From the NCBI GenBank assembly GCA_020024255.1, contig JAHHTX010000001.1, positions 3,799 through 67,798 on the forward strand: a DNA stretch of 64,000 bases, in the 5' to 3' direction. Of the stretch, positions 1 through 8,909 are shown piece by piece. The DNA is from Anaerotignum sp. (GTDB lineage: Bacteria; Bacillota; Clostridia; Lachnospirales; Anaerotignaceae). The notes beneath the pieces are model-generated. The model saw only the letters and a list, made by a program, of their open reading frames with translations. It made no database searches and had not been told where the DNA came from. Numbering within the stretch: the first letter of the stretch is position 1; the number at the start of each line of letters is the position of its first letter. A program made the position numbers and the translations under genes.

Positions 1-498
1 CAACAGATTATGGAGGACTTTGCCAAAGGCGAAACGGACATATTGGTTTCTACAACAGTCATTGAAGTAGGAATAAATGTACCCAATGCAACAGTTATGC
101 TCATTGAAAATGCAGAACGGTTCGGACTTGCCCAGCTCCATCAGCTTCGGGGGCGTGTGGGCAGAGGAGCAGAACAATCCTACTGTATATTGGTCAGTGA
201 TGCCAAAACAAAAATTGCAAAAGAGCGCATGCGTACCATGACCAAAACAACAGATGGTTTTTTGATTTCCGAAACGGATTTGAAATTACGAGGCCCAGGG
301 GAGTTTTTTGGGACAAGACAGCATGGTTTGCCGGAAATGAAAATTGCAAATTTATACAGAGATACAGGAATTTTAAAAGAAGCACAGGCAGCAGCAGAGG
401 AACTTTTAAAGCGAGATGAAGCCTTGGAAGAAGAATGTCATACTTTGCTAAAAGACAGGCTTTTCGGGCAGTTTTTGGGGAAAAGTTTAGAACTGTAA
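1..498 (+). CDS. recG: ATP-dependent DNA helicase RecG, C-terminal part (5' end outside window)
   Basis: The reading frame is open from base 1 and gives about 165 residues, the last quarter of a RecG of usual length near 680. Helicase motif V (STTVIEVGINVPNA) and motif VI (QLHQLRGRVGRG) are visible, followed by the region that in RecG carries the TRG translocation motif. RecG remodels stalled replication forks and Holliday junctions on DNA. The other SF2 helicase with this tail, Mfd, is unlikely because the C-terminus ends soon after the TRG region as in RecG. In Bacillus and Clostridium recG commonly lies just before rsmD (ylbH) and coaD, as here. Confidence 0.9.
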   Translation, partial: QQIMEDFAKGETDILVSTTVIEVGINVPNATVMLIENAERFGLAQLHQLRGRVGRGAEQSYCILVSDAKTKIAKERMRTMTKTTDGFLISETDLKLRGPGEFFGTRQHGLPEMKIANLYRDTGILKEAQAAAEELLKRDEALEEECHTLLKDRLFGQFLGKSLEL

Positions 499-509
499 TG
501 AGTTTTTTG

Positions 510-538
510 TTGTATTTTCAAAGAGAATTTGCTATACT
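510..538 (+). promoter_or_regulatory. sigma-A type promoter for rsmD
   Basis: TTGTAT (510-515) and TATACT (533-538) are separated by 17 bases and lie 40 bases before the rsmD start. Consensus match only; no operator is seen. Confidence 0.55.
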
Positions 539-578
539 TAGCCTGTATACAAAAAAGTAAAGATACAGGTGAGAAAAT

Positions 579-1130
579 ATGCGGGTGATAGCAGGCAAGG
601 CAAAAGGGCATAAACTGCAAACGGCAGAAGGACTGGAAACCAGACCTACAACAGACAGAATCAAAGAAACATTGTTTAATATGATGGCCTTTGATTTACC
701 TATGGCAGAGTTTTTGGACTTGTTTTCCGGAAGCGGTGCCATTGGCATAGAGGCACTGAGCCGTGGAGCAAAAAGGGCGGTGTTTGTGGAGCAGTCTTCT
801 GTATGCGGAAAAATCATCAGGGAAAATTTGCTGCATACAGGTCTTGCAGAAAATGCAGAACTGATGGAAACAGATGTTTTTGCAGCACTTGCAAAGCTGA
901 TAGAGAGGGAAGCACAGTTTGATATGATTTTTTTAGACCCTCCCTATAAAGCGGGACTTTTAGAACCTGTATTGGAAAAGATTGTGGCAGGCGGTTTGTT
1001 GAAAAAGGACGGATATATTATTGCAGAGTATGGTGCAAAAAATCCTCCGGCACCTGTACAGGGTCTTACAGTAGTGCGAGAGAAAAAATACAAGACAACA
1101 GAAATTTGTTTTCTGCGTCTGGAGGAATAG
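579..1130 (+). CDS. rsmD: 16S rRNA (guanine966-N2)-methyltransferase RsmD
   Basis: 183 residues, the normal length. It transfers a methyl group from SAM to N2 of G966 of 16S rRNA. The SAM-binding motif LDLFSGSGAIGIEAL is at residues 46-60 and the catalytic DPPY motif of N-methyltransferases at 120-123. The ATG follows AGGTGAG at a good distance. It is followed after a single base by coaD, so the two are cotranscribed, as in the Bacillus ylbH-coaD pair. Confidence 0.93.
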   Translation: MRVIAGKAKGHKLQTAEGLETRPTTDRIKETLFNMMAFDLPMAEFLDLFSGSGAIGIEALSRGAKRAVFVEQSSVCGKIIRENLLHTGLAENAELMETDVFAALAKLIEREAQFDMIFLDPPYKAGLLEPVLEKIVAGGLLKKDGYIIAEYGAKNPPAPVQGLTVVREKKYKTTEICFLRLEE

Positions 1131-1131
1131 A

Positions 1132-1611
1132 ATGAGAAAAGCAATTTATGCCGGCAGTTTTGACCCGGTAACATTGGGGCATTTGGATATTATCAAAAGA
1201 GCGGCAAAATTATTTGATGTTTTGGTCGTGGCAGCTTTGGAAAACCCTAACAAAAATGCACTCTTTACCGTAGAAGAAAGAAAAGAACATTTGGAAATTG
1301 TAACAAGGGATTTGAAAAATGTGGAGGTGGCTTCTTTTCGGGGGCTGCTTGCAGATTTTGCCAAAGAAATCGGTGCATCTGTCACCGTGCGGGGACTGCG
1401 GAATGCAGTTGATTTTGCGGCAGAATATCAAATGTTTTTAATCAATCGCAAGTTGGGAAAAGATATGGAAACGATTTTTTTGGCGGCAGACGAAGAGCAT
1501 CTTTCCGTAAGCTCTACAAATACAAAGGAAGTTGCCGTTTTTGGTGGTAATATTGATTTTATGGTACCGCCTGAAATTAAACCGTTTATCATTGAAAAAT
1601 ATAAGAAGTGA
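1132..1611 (+). CDS. coaD: Phosphopantetheine adenylyltransferase CoaD
   Basis: 159 residues. It adenylates 4'-phosphopantetheine to dephospho-CoA, the fourth CoA step, in the cytoplasm. The nucleotidyltransferase signature GSFDPVTLGH (residues 8-17) contains the TxGH motif; VRGLR (86-90) and SSTNTKE (127-133) match the substrate-binding and ISSTxxKE-like motifs. The start is one base after the rsmD stop, with a GGAGG site inside the end of rsmD. Pantothenate kinase genes (coaX) are in the same window near 51-53 kb. Confidence 0.95.
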   Translation: MRKAIYAGSFDPVTLGHLDIIKRAAKLFDVLVVAALENPNKNALFTVEERKEHLEIVTRDLKNVEVASFRGLLADFAKEIGASVTVRGLRNAVDFAAEYQMFLINRKLGKDMETIFLAADEEHLSVSSTNTKEVAVFGGNIDFMVPPEIKPFIIEKYKK

Positions 1612-1621
1612 GGGAGAACAT

Positions 1622-2125
1622 ATGGATTCGGTAGTAGAATTGTTGGGTGAACTGGAAGAAATTCTGGACAGCAGTCGTGCTGTACCCTTTAGCAGCAAAG
1701 TGTCTGTGGATAAAGAGGAAATTTATGATATTATCAGCGAAATTAAAATGAAGCTCCCCAATGAATTGAAACAGTCTAAGTGGGTCATTGAAGAAAGAAA
1801 TAAAATTCTGATTGATGCCCAGCGGGAAGCAGATGAAATTGTGAGAAATGCAGAAGACCGCATGGCTCGTATGGTTGACGAAAGTGAAGTAACCAAAAAA
1901 GCCTATGAACAAGCAGCGGCAATCATTGATTCTGCAAAGAAAACATCAAAAGAAATGCGTCTTGGCGCAATGGAATATGCAGAAACGGTATTGGGTGATG
2001 CGGAAAATAAACTTAATGAATTAAAATCTGTTGTTTACAGCGAAAGCATGAAAACAGACGATTATTTCCAACAGACTTTGAATGTTTTGGCAGAAAATAT
2101 TCAGGAACTGCGTATGGGGAAATAG
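1622..2125 (+). CDS. Coiled-coil protein, ATP synthase b-subunit/DivIVA-like
   Basis: 167 residues, almost entirely charged helix with heptad character (about residues 35-165) and no membrane segment. Such proteins in Clostridia next to coaD are often auto-labelled ATPase because they resemble the F0 b-subunit stalk; function is unknown. I chose the ATG at 1622 because GAGGGAGA sits 5 bases upstream and the N-terminus MDSVVELLGELEEIL then begins the conserved part; a longer in-frame start at 1532 lies inside coaD. It is the third gene of the rsmD-coaD operon and ends one base before the convergent ylbJ stop. Confidence 0.7.
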   Translation: MDSVVELLGELEEILDSSRAVPFSSKVSVDKEEIYDIISEIKMKLPNELKQSKWVIEERNKILIDAQREADEIVRNAEDRMARMVDESEVTKKAYEQAAAIIDSAKKTSKEMRLGAMEYAETVLGDAENKLNELKSVVYSESMKTDDYFQQTLNVLAENIQELRMGK

Positions 2126-2126
2126 C

Positions 2127-3224
2127 TTATGCCTTTCGTTTGATTGCGGCAGAAAGCAGAAAAATCCCCAGTAGAACAAATACAGGAAGATAAGCTGTTT
2201 CTGTACAGGCTGTACTTTGCAGGGATAAGACCGGCAGGGCTTGCTTTGCTGCGATATTTTCCCAAAAAGGAAAGGTCAAAAGAAAAACAAGACAGCTGCA
2301 AAGGGCATTACATAGTTTGGAAAGCACATATTTTGCAGAGGAAATCGGTACAGAACGAAGAATGTCCAAAGTCTGTCCCAATATGGAGATGCCGCCAAAA
2401 GAAACAAGAAACAAGGCGGACGTCAAACAGAGCTTTGCACTGTCTGGAGCTTGGCTCAGCAAGTGTGCACCGTTTGTCATTTCCATAAGACCGCTCCCTA
2501 TGGCGGCAATAAAATCGGAGGAAACGGGCAAAATATGTAAAAAACGTCCTAAGAGGGCAAATACACCGGTTTGGCGGAAGGATTCTGTCAAAACACCAAA
2601 AAAGATAATATAACCGCCGATTTGTACAACGGTGGTCAGTGCATCGCTGATTGCAGAAGAAAAGAGGGAGGAAAATCCCTCTTTTTTTGTTTGCGAAGAA
2701 AAAGAGGTGGCAGGAATGGAGGGGGAAGGAAGAAAGCGAACCAAAATGCCTGTCAGCAAAGTGCCTAAAATGGCACAGGTAAAAAAGGCATATCCCCACG
2801 CAGGAGAACCGAAAAATCCTGTACCAACGGTGCCGATGAGAAACAAAGCACCGGGACAGTTGCAGAAGGCAAGGACTTTTTGAGCTTCTGCTTTTGTGAT
2901 TTTTCTTTCTTCATAGAGCAGGGCAGTCATTTTTGCACCCATAGGGTAGCCGGAGAGCAGCCCCAAAAACAACGGAAAGGCACAGATGCCTGAAAGCCGA
3001 AAAATAGGCTTCATGACAGGCTGTAAGAGTCGTCCCATTTTTTCCGCAGCACCTAAGCGGAATAATATGCCTGCCGCAGTAAGAAAGGGGAACAAAGAGG
3101 GCAGTACGGTGGAAAACCAAAGGTTCGCACTGCTTGCAGAAGCATCGAGCATGGCCTTTGGATAGCACAAAAGAGCAAAAAGAAAAAAACAGACAAAAGC
3201 TGTGGCAGGGTATATGGATTTCAT
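2127..3224 (-). CDS. ylbJ: YlbJ/SpoVV-type sporulation integral membrane protein
   Basis: 365 residues with about eight to ten hydrophobic segments and two similar halves with glycine-rich loops (NLWFSTVLPSLFPF; GLLSGYPMGAKM), typical of the nucleoside-recognition (Gate) domain family. In B. subtilis YlbJ (SpoVV) sits in the outer forespore membrane and is needed for dipicolinic acid passage into the spore; that role is known for the family and inferred here. It ends two bases from the convergent coiled-coil gene. Upstream on the same strand are the small DUF3781-like gene and tmcAL, matching the ylbJ...ylbM neighbourhood of Bacillus. Confidence 0.88.
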   Translation of the reverse strand: MKSIYPATAFVCFFLFALLCYPKAMLDASASSANLWFSTVLPSLFPFLTAAGILFRLGAAEKMGRLLQPVMKPIFRLSGICAFPLFLGLLSGYPMGAKMTALLYEERKITKAEAQKVLAFCNCPGALFLIGTVGTGFFGSPAWGYAFFTCAILGTLLTGILVRFLPSPSIPATSFSSQTKKEGFSSLFSSAISDALTTVVQIGGYIIFFGVLTESFRQTGVFALLGRFLHILPVSSDFIAAIGSGLMEMTNGAHLLSQAPDSAKLCLTSALFLVSFGGISILGQTLDILRSVPISSAKYVLSKLCNALCSCLVFLLTFPFWENIAAKQALPVLSLQSTACTETAYLPVFVLLGIFLLSAAIKRKA

Positions 3225-3277
3225 AGAAAACTTCCTTACGAATTGTTTTGTTACAGCTTATGCCTGTTTATGGGATT

Positions 3278-3463
3278 TCATGTATATTTGGTTTGGCATG
3301 GGTTTGGGTTACTTGTGGCTTGGGGTGATAGGATTTTTTCTTTGCACCAAGATACCACATCGTCTGTAGAAAGAGAGAGATTTTTCCTGATGCGGTATAC
3401 ACCGAGGTCTGTGGTGTGCAGTCGTTCTATGTTGTTGATGAGAAGATGTTCGGTATTTTTCAT
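3278..3463 (-). CDS. Small DUF3781-like protein, C-terminally shortened
   Basis: 61 residues. The part HTTDLGVYRIRKNL ... DDVVSWCKEKI resembles from memory the first half of DUF3781 proteins, which have no known function. The later half usual in that family (an NWY-containing strand region) is missing; instead the frame ends in a proline/asparagine-rich tail (SPQATSNPNPCQTKYT). A clear AGGAG site precedes the ATG by 7-8 bases, so it is probably translated. It lies 20 bases after tmcAL and 53 before ylbJ on the same strand. It may be a truncated gene. Confidence 0.55.
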   Translation of the reverse strand: MKNTEHLLINNIERLHTTDLGVYRIRKNLSLSTDDVVSWCKEKILSPQATSNPNPCQTKYT

Positions 3464-3483
3464 CAGATTACTCCTTTTTCATT

Positions 3484-4710
3484 TTACAAAATTGCCATGG
3501 GGGTGGTAAAGTCCCGATTTGGAGCACGATAAAGGGGATTGGGTGAGGCAAGGGTATAGAGATCCGTTGCCGTTTTTTCCAGAGAGAGAAGTTCCATGCC
3601 TTCTTTATCCAGCTGTTCTGCCGCTTTTTTTAGATTGGTCAGGACAGGGCATTTTGCTCGTTTTGTCAGTTCTCCAAGTATTTCCGCAGAGTCTTTGCGA
3701 AAACCGAGTACCCGAATATAGGGCAGATGGATTTTTTGCAAAAAATGAGAAACGTTTTCTTTGCGAATGTCTAGCAGAATATGTACCAATATTCTTTGAA
3801 TTTTGGTACGGGTGTAGCGTTTAGATTTGATAAAGTCTATCAAATCGTCCAGAGCATAGCATTGTTCCACAGAACGAAGAATACGGTTTTCCAAGCCTTC
3901 TGTGACTTCTTCCATTTCATGGAGGTGTTCCTGCGAAATGGTACGGAGTTTATAATGAAGAATATCGGTTAGTCCAGAGAGTGTTACTGGGCCGGTACCA
4001 AGAGATAGCTCTTTGGTAAGCAAATCAACGGTGTTTTCCGGAATGTACAAAGAAGCCTCCTTTACTTTGTTTTCTAAAATTGCTTTCCGTATGGCTGTGG
4101 CAGAGGCAAATTTTGTTGCAAGAGTGGGATTATGAAAGCCGCTTCCCTGCCGTTTTACGGTGTAGGGACGAAGGGTACTGCCAAACTGCTCCAATGCCTT
4201 TAGATATTCCAAAGCAAGGATATGGTTTGGTTGTGAAAGAATATCTTTGTTGATATGGGAAACGGTTTCTACAGCTTTGGCACGGGCAGCAGGATAGGAA
4301 ATGCCTTGGCTTAGATAACTTTTTAAGAGATGTTGAAATTCCTTTGTTTCATGTACCATACATTTTGCAGCTTCCTGCAAAGAGGCAAGGTCGCCGCTTT
4401 CCGAGCCGAAACAAAGAGAATCTACCATACCGGTATTTTCCAAAACACGAATGCTGCCCTTTGCGAAGGTTTCCGCATTGGCAGCAGAAAAAAGCACAGG
4501 CAGTTCCAATACCATGTCTGCACCGTTTAAAAGGGCACACTTTGCCCGTGTCCATTTGTCAAAAAGTGCGGCTTCTCCTCTTTGGACAAAGCTGCCACTC
4601 ATAACAACAATGACATATTTTGCCCCTGTCTTTTTTTTGGCTTCCGAAAGGAGATATTCATGTCCTTTATGAAAGGGATTAAATTCTGCTATGATTCCCA
4701 CAGTATCCAT
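3484..4710 (-). CDS. tmcAL: tRNA(Met) cytidine acetate ligase TmcAL (YlbM)
   Basis: 408 residues, the usual length. TmcAL uses acetate and ATP, via acetyl-AMP, to make N4-acetylcytidine at the wobble position of elongator tRNA-Met. The nucleotidyltransferase-type motif AEFNPFHKGHEYLL (residues 8-21) and SGSFVQRGE (38-46) are characteristic. The divergent neighbour is the CheA-like gene. The same arrangement (ylbM close to ylbJ and ylbN-rpmF) is seen in Bacillus. The substrate acetate is also the product of the Pta-AckA pair encoded 2-4 kb away, though no regulatory link is visible. Confidence 0.9.
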   Translation of the reverse strand: MDTVGIIAEFNPFHKGHEYLLSEAKKKTGAKYVIVVMSGSFVQRGEAALFDKWTRAKCALLNGADMVLELPVLFSAANAETFAKGSIRVLENTGMVDSLCFGSESGDLASLQEAAKCMVHETKEFQHLLKSYLSQGISYPAARAKAVETVSHINKDILSQPNHILALEYLKALEQFGSTLRPYTVKRQGSGFHNPTLATKFASATAIRKAILENKVKEASLYIPENTVDLLTKELSLGTGPVTLSGLTDILHYKLRTISQEHLHEMEEVTEGLENRILRSVEQCYALDDLIDFIKSKRYTRTKIQRILVHILLDIRKENVSHFLQKIHLPYIRVLGFRKDSAEILGELTKRAKCPVLTNLKKAAEQLDKEGMELLSLEKTATDLYTLASPNPLYRAPNRDFTTPMAIL

Positions 4711-4969
4711 TTTTTCACATCCTTATATAAAGCGGAAAAGAGATTTCCATATTTTTTGTTCTTTGTTTTTCTTGTCTTGAAAAGTATACCATATTTTATT
4801 GCAAATATAAAATTTTCGTATGGAAAATTTCGGAAAATAGAGATATACTGATGATAATACTTTGCATGAAAAAACCTGCTTTAGAGAGGTGAAACAGAGA
4901 GGTGAAACGGGCTTTTTTCAAGGTGCAGAAGTGATTTTAAGAACAAGGTGAAAGTAAGAGGTTGGTGCC
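4711..4969. other. Divergent intergenic region with a 13-bp tandem repeat
   Basis: The spacer between divergent tmcAL and the CheA-like gene is AT-rich. It holds a perfect tandem duplication of AGAGAGGTGAAAC (4883-4895 and 4896-4908) and a -10-like TATACT at 4844-4849 with only a weak -35 (TGGAAA, 4821-4826) for the rightward gene. No ORF or recognised RNA is seen. Confidence 0.4.
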
Positions 4970-6019
4970 ATGGGAAATTTGCCGGAAAGTCCCGATTTTC
5001 TGCAAGAATTATTTCTGGAGGAAACGTGGAAAAATATAGACAGATTGGATGAATTTATTGAAAGTAAAACAAAAGAAGAAAAAATAGTTGTTACACCTTC
5101 AGAGGTAGACAGTTTATTTCGCACTATGCACAGCATAAAAGGAACATCTTCCATGATGGGCTACCCTGCATTTTCGGAAACAGCTCACAGTGCTGAGGAT
5201 TTATTTTCTTATTTACGGGAAGAAGAAAATCCCACAGACAAGGATTTGGATACAATTTTGCAGCTTTTGCGTATGGTGTCCGGCTATTTTAAGCGAGAAC
5301 TTCGGCGTATGGAAACAGAAGATGATGTGACGGATTTTGGCTGGTCTGTGGTACGCCGCATTAAAAACTTTCTTGCCCATGTAGATAGTGACAATGAGCC
5401 GGAAGGCCCAAGCTATCAGATTGCCTATACAAGAAAAGGGAAAAAATGGATTCCTTATACAGATTTTTCGGCACTGATTCCGCAAATGGAACGTCTTGCA
5501 TCAATCATGGGACGGGATCTGGAAAAGGAATTTATCGTAAAAGTATCGGGGGCAGGAACGGAGGTACCAAGAGATATTTACGATAAAGTGTCTATGGCGG
5601 TGATTCAGATGATGAAAAACAGCATGGATCACGGATTGGAAAAAACCGAAGACAGAATAAAAATGGGGAAAACACCTGTAGGAGAAATTTCTCTTGAGAT
5701 ACAGAAAACACCACAGCGTGTTTTTGTGGTATTTCGTGATGATGGTCGGGGACTGGACAAAAAGAAGATTTTGCAGACAGCTGAGGAAAAAGGACTCATG
5801 AAAAAACCGGTGAGGGAATGTGAGGACAGCGAAATTTATGCTTTGCTTCTGCGTTCCGGTTTTACCACCAAAAGTAAAGCAACCATGTTTTCCGGTAGAG
5901 GAGTAGGTATGGACGTGGTCAATGCAGCAATATCTTCTGTAGGTGGCAGTATTCGTATTGAAAGCAAAGAATTTATGGGTACTACATTTTTTATGGAGTT
6001 TCCTTTGACAACAGAATAA
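4970..6019 (+). CDS. Minimal CheA-like histidine kinase (HPt plus HATPase)
   Basis: 349 residues, about half of a normal CheA. Residues 10-115 form an HPt domain with phosphorylatable His54 in MHSIKGTSSMMG. The ATPase domain has an N-box MMKNSMDHGLE (214-224), G1 DDGRGLD (257-263) and G2 SGRGVGMDVV (308-317), all of CheA type. The P2 domain, a recognisable P3 dimerisation helix pair and the C-terminal CheW-like P5 domain are absent; the protein stops right after the ATPase. No cheW, cheY or receptor gene is nearby. It could feed a distant response regulator. The start follows AGAGGTTGG. Confidence 0.8.
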   Translation: MGNLPESPDFLQELFLEETWKNIDRLDEFIESKTKEEKIVVTPSEVDSLFRTMHSIKGTSSMMGYPAFSETAHSAEDLFSYLREEENPTDKDLDTILQLLRMVSGYFKRELRRMETEDDVTDFGWSVVRRIKNFLAHVDSDNEPEGPSYQIAYTRKGKKWIPYTDFSALIPQMERLASIMGRDLEKEFIVKVSGAGTEVPRDIYDKVSMAVIQMMKNSMDHGLEKTEDRIKMGKTPVGEISLEIQKTPQRVFVVFRDDGRGLDKKKILQTAEEKGLMKKPVRECEDSEIYALLLRSGFTTKSKATMFSGRGVGMDVVNAAISSVGGSIRIESKEFMGTTFFMEFPLTTE

Positions 6020-6029
6020 GAGGTGTGAT

Positions 6030-6425
6030 ATGAAGAGTATTAAACCGGGACGAGGTCCATCTATGCAATCAGGTATTGCATCTATTTTTGCCATGATATT
6101 TGGTGTGATTTGGTGTTTAGGTGCAGCAAAAATAGGAGCCCCCATGCCTTTTGTACTTTTTGGTGTGGTGTTTATTATTGCAGCCGGTATACAGGCATAT
6201 GTCGGTTTTCATAATGCTACCAGCGAAAACAGATGGTCCAGTTATGATATTACAGACGATGGGGAAGAAGTTGACCCTTTAGAAGAACGATATGGCAGAA
6301 AAGCAGGAGAAGCATTGGCACAAAAAGAAGAAACACAAGAAACACAAGCTGCATATTGCCCCTATTGTGGTGCAAAGGCGAAAAAGGATTATGTTTTTTG
6401 TCGAAAATGCGGAAGAAAATTATAA
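6030..6425 (+). CDS. Membrane protein with C-terminal zinc ribbon
   Basis: 131 residues. Two hydrophobic helices (about residues 15-35 and 39-58) are followed by an acidic linker and a zinc ribbon CPYCGAK...CRKCGRKL near the C-terminus. The start is 10 bases after the CheA-like stop, preceded by AGAGGTG, so the two genes are probably cotranscribed. This suggests, but does not prove, that it works with the kinase at the membrane. No specific function is recognised. Confidence 0.7.
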   Translation: MKSIKPGRGPSMQSGIASIFAMIFGVIWCLGAAKIGAPMPFVLFGVVFIIAAGIQAYVGFHNATSENRWSSYDITDDGEEVDPLEERYGRKAGEALAQKEETQETQAAYCPYCGAKAKKDYVFCRKCGRKL

Positions 6426-6460
6426 AAAAACACATTTTTCCTATTTTTTTCCGTATAGGC

Positions 6461-6489
6461 TTGTATGGAAGAAGGATTTTGATTATAAT
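6461..6489 (+). promoter_or_regulatory. sigma-A type promoter for pta-ackA
   Basis: TTGTAT (6461-6466) and TATAAT (6484-6489) with a 17-base spacer lie about 100 bases before the pta start. Confidence 0.6.
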
Positions 6490-6588
6490 AGATACGATAG
6501 CCGTCTTTTGACGGGTGTAAAGAAATAAGGCATGAGGAAATTTCCTCTGGCAAAACATGAGAATCTATACAAAATGGAGGTCTTTACT

Positions 6589-7593
6589 GTGGATTTTTTA
6601 TCTGAAATGAAAGCAAAAGCAAAAGCAGACAAAAAGGTAATTGTACTGCCCGAATCTTTCGAAAAAAGAAATTTGGAAGCAGCAGCAACCTGCTTGAAGG
6701 ATAATCTGGCAGACATCGTTTTGGTCGGCAACAAAGAAAAAATCATGGAAGCAGCAGGCAGCTTTGATGTTTCTAACGCAATTTTTGTTGATCCCGAAAA
6801 TTACGACAGAATGGATGAAATCGTAGCAGCTTTGGTAGAAGCAAGAAAGAAAAAGGGTATGACACCTGAGGAAGCAAAGAAGCTCCTTCTGGACGATCCT
6901 CTGTTTGTTGGCGTTATGCTGGTAAAACTTGGTATTGCAGATGGTATGGTATCTGGTGCAATCCATTCTACAGCAGATACACTGCGTCCTGCACTGCAGA
7001 TTTTGAAAACTGCACCCGGCACAGAACTGGTATCCTCTTTCTTTATTATGGTAACAAAGACACCACAGTATGGTGATGACGGCATTCTGCTTTTCGCAGA
7101 CTGTGCATTGAACCAGAACCCCAATCCTGCTGAACTTGCTTGCATTGCGGGAGATTCTGCAAAATCTTACGAAGCATTTATTGGCAAAGAACCCAGAGTT
7201 GCTATGCTGAGCCATTCTACAATGGGTTCTGCAAAACACGCAGATGTAACAAAAGTTGTAGATGCAGTGAAGATTGCAAAAGAAAAATATCCTGAAATCA
7301 AACTGGACGGCGAAATTCAGCTTGATGCAGCTATCGTGAAAGAAGTTGGTGAACTGAAAGCTCCTGAAAGTTCTGTTGCAGGTAAAGCAAACGTTTTGGT
7401 ATTCCCTGACATTGATGCAGGCAATATCGGTTACAAACTGGTACAGAGATTTGGTCAGGCAGAAGCCTTCGGCCCTATTTTGCAGGGTATTGCAAAACCT
7501 GTAAACGATTTGTCCAGAGGCTGCTCTGCAAATGATATTGTTGCTGTTGTTGCACTGACAGCTGTACAGGCACAGGTAATGACAAAAAACTAA
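6589..7593 (+). CDS. pta: Phosphate acetyltransferase Pta
   Basis: 334 residues from the GTG at 6589, the normal size for the short Pta class. Converts acetyl-CoA and phosphate to acetyl phosphate and CoA. Family blocks are visible: VIVLPESFEKRNLEAA at the N-terminus, ADGMVSGAIHSTADTLRPAL, SHSTMGSAKH, and NVLVFPDIDAGNIGYKLVQR near the end. The GTG is preferred because a GGAGGT site lies just upstream; the in-frame ATG at 6532 would add 19 unlikely residues. ackA follows after 71 bases. Together they form the acetate and ATP-forming branch of fermentation. Confidence 0.95.
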   Translation: MDFLSEMKAKAKADKKVIVLPESFEKRNLEAAATCLKDNLADIVLVGNKEKIMEAAGSFDVSNAIFVDPENYDRMDEIVAALVEARKKKGMTPEEAKKLLLDDPLFVGVMLVKLGIADGMVSGAIHSTADTLRPALQILKTAPGTELVSSFFIMVTKTPQYGDDGILLFADCALNQNPNPAELACIAGDSAKSYEAFIGKEPRVAMLSHSTMGSAKHADVTKVVDAVKIAKEKYPEIKLDGEIQLDAAIVKEVGELKAPESSVAGKANVLVFPDIDAGNIGYKLVQRFGQAEAFGPILQGIAKPVNDLSRGCSANDIVAVVALTAVQAQVMTKN

Positions 7594-7664
7594 GATAAAG
7601 CAGAAATATTGCAAAAGATTTTATTTGACACGTTGAAAAAAAGGAAAAATAAGGAGAGAAAGAC

Positions 7665-8861
7665 ATGAAAATTCTTGTATTGAACTGCGGCAGCTCTTCC
7701 CTGAAATATCAGCTGATTGATATGGAAACAGAAGGCGTACTGGCAAAGGGTCTGTGTGAAAGAATCGGAATTGAAGGTTCCAGACTGAAACATCAGCCTA
7801 CAGGCAAAGATGCCGTTATCTTTGACGATTATCAGGAAGACCACAGCGTATCTGTAAAAATGGTACTGGACGCACTGACAAACCCTGAACACGGTGTGGT
7901 AAAGGACATGAGCGAAATCAATGCCGTAGGTCATCGTGTGGTTCATGGTGGAGAAGAATTTGCAAGTTCTGTGATTATTACACCGGAAGTAATCAAGGCA
8001 GTAGAAAAATGCTCCGAACTTGCACCTTTGCACAATCCTGCAAACCTTATTGGTATTCACGCTTGCGAAAAGATTATGCCCGGCGTACCTCAGGTTGCTG
8101 TATTTGATACCGCTTTCCATCAAACAATGCCTGAAAAAGCATATCTGTATGCAATTCCTTACGAATACTATGAAAAATATAAAATCAGAAGATACGGTTT
8201 CCACGGCACAAGCCACAGATTTGTTTCCGAAGAAGCTGCAAAAATGCTGAACAAGCCTTATGATCAGGTAAAGACAATTACTTGCCATCTGGGCAACGGT
8301 GGTTCTGTAAGTGCAGTGAAAAATGGTCAATCTATTGATACAACCATGGGCTTCACACCGTTGGAAGGTCTGGTTATGGGTACAAGATCCGGAGATATTG
8401 ATCCTGCTGTTGTGACATTCCTGATGGAAAAAGAAAATCTGAAACCTGAAGATATGGACGTGATTCTGAACAAGAAATCCGGCGTTTTGGGTCTTTCCGG
8501 TGTTTCCAGTGACTTCCGTGACTTGGAAAGCGCAAGCGAACAGGGTAACGAAAGAGCAAAAGCGGCTCTGGACGTATTTGCTTACAAAGTTGCAAAGAGT
8601 ATCGGTGCATATGCAGCAGCAATGAACGGTGTAGACTGCATCGTATTTACAGCAGGTCTGGGCGAAAACTCCGGTGTGACAAGACAGGAAATCTGTGATT
8701 ATCTGGGTTATCTGGGTGTACAGATTGACGCTGCAAAGAATGCGTTGAGAGGAGAAGCAATGGAAATTTCCACACCTGACTCCAAAGTAAAAGTACTGGT
8801 TATTCCTACAAATGAAGAACTGGTTATCGCAAGAGATACAAAGGAATTGCTTGACAAATAA
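7665..8861 (+). CDS. ackA: Acetate kinase AckA
   Basis: 398 residues, full length. Transfers phosphate from acetyl phosphate to ADP. Family motifs: [10 protein letters not shown] (6-15), [72 protein letters not shown] and [17 protein letters not shown] precedes the ATG. It follows pta in the same orientation and is likely cotranscribed; yceD follows about 50 bases later. Confidence 0.96.
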   Translation: MKILVLNCGSSSLKYQLIDMETEGVLAKGLCERIGIEGSRLKHQPTGKDAVIFDDYQEDHSVSVKMVLDALTNPEHGVVKDMSEINAVGHRVVHGGEEFASSVIITPEVIKAVEKCSELAPLHNPANLIGIHACEKIMPGVPQVAVFDTAFHQTMPEKAYLYAIPYEYYEKYKIRRYGFHGTSHRFVSEEAAKMLNKPYDQVKTITCHLGNGGSVSAVKNGQSIDTTMGFTPLEGLVMGTRSGDIDPAVVTFLMEKENLKPEDMDVILNKKSGVLGLSGVSSDFRDLESASEQGNERAKAALDVFAYKVAKSIGAYAAAMNGVDCIVFTAGLGENSGVTRQEICDYLGYLGVQIDAAKNALRGEAMEISTPDSKVKVLVIPTNEELVIARDTKELLDK

Positions 8862-8909
8862 GACTCCTTTCTGTATAATAGCTTAGGTACGACTACGGGG
8901 TGATAGAGA

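Noticed and set aside
6598..7614. Minus-strand open frame of 338 codons opposite pta
   Set aside because: Rich in Cys/Phe/His from reading pta codons backwards; no ribosome site; pta is certain.
7590..8330. Minus-strand open frame of 246 codons opposite ackA
   Set aside because: Same antisense composition effect; no start context or family motif.
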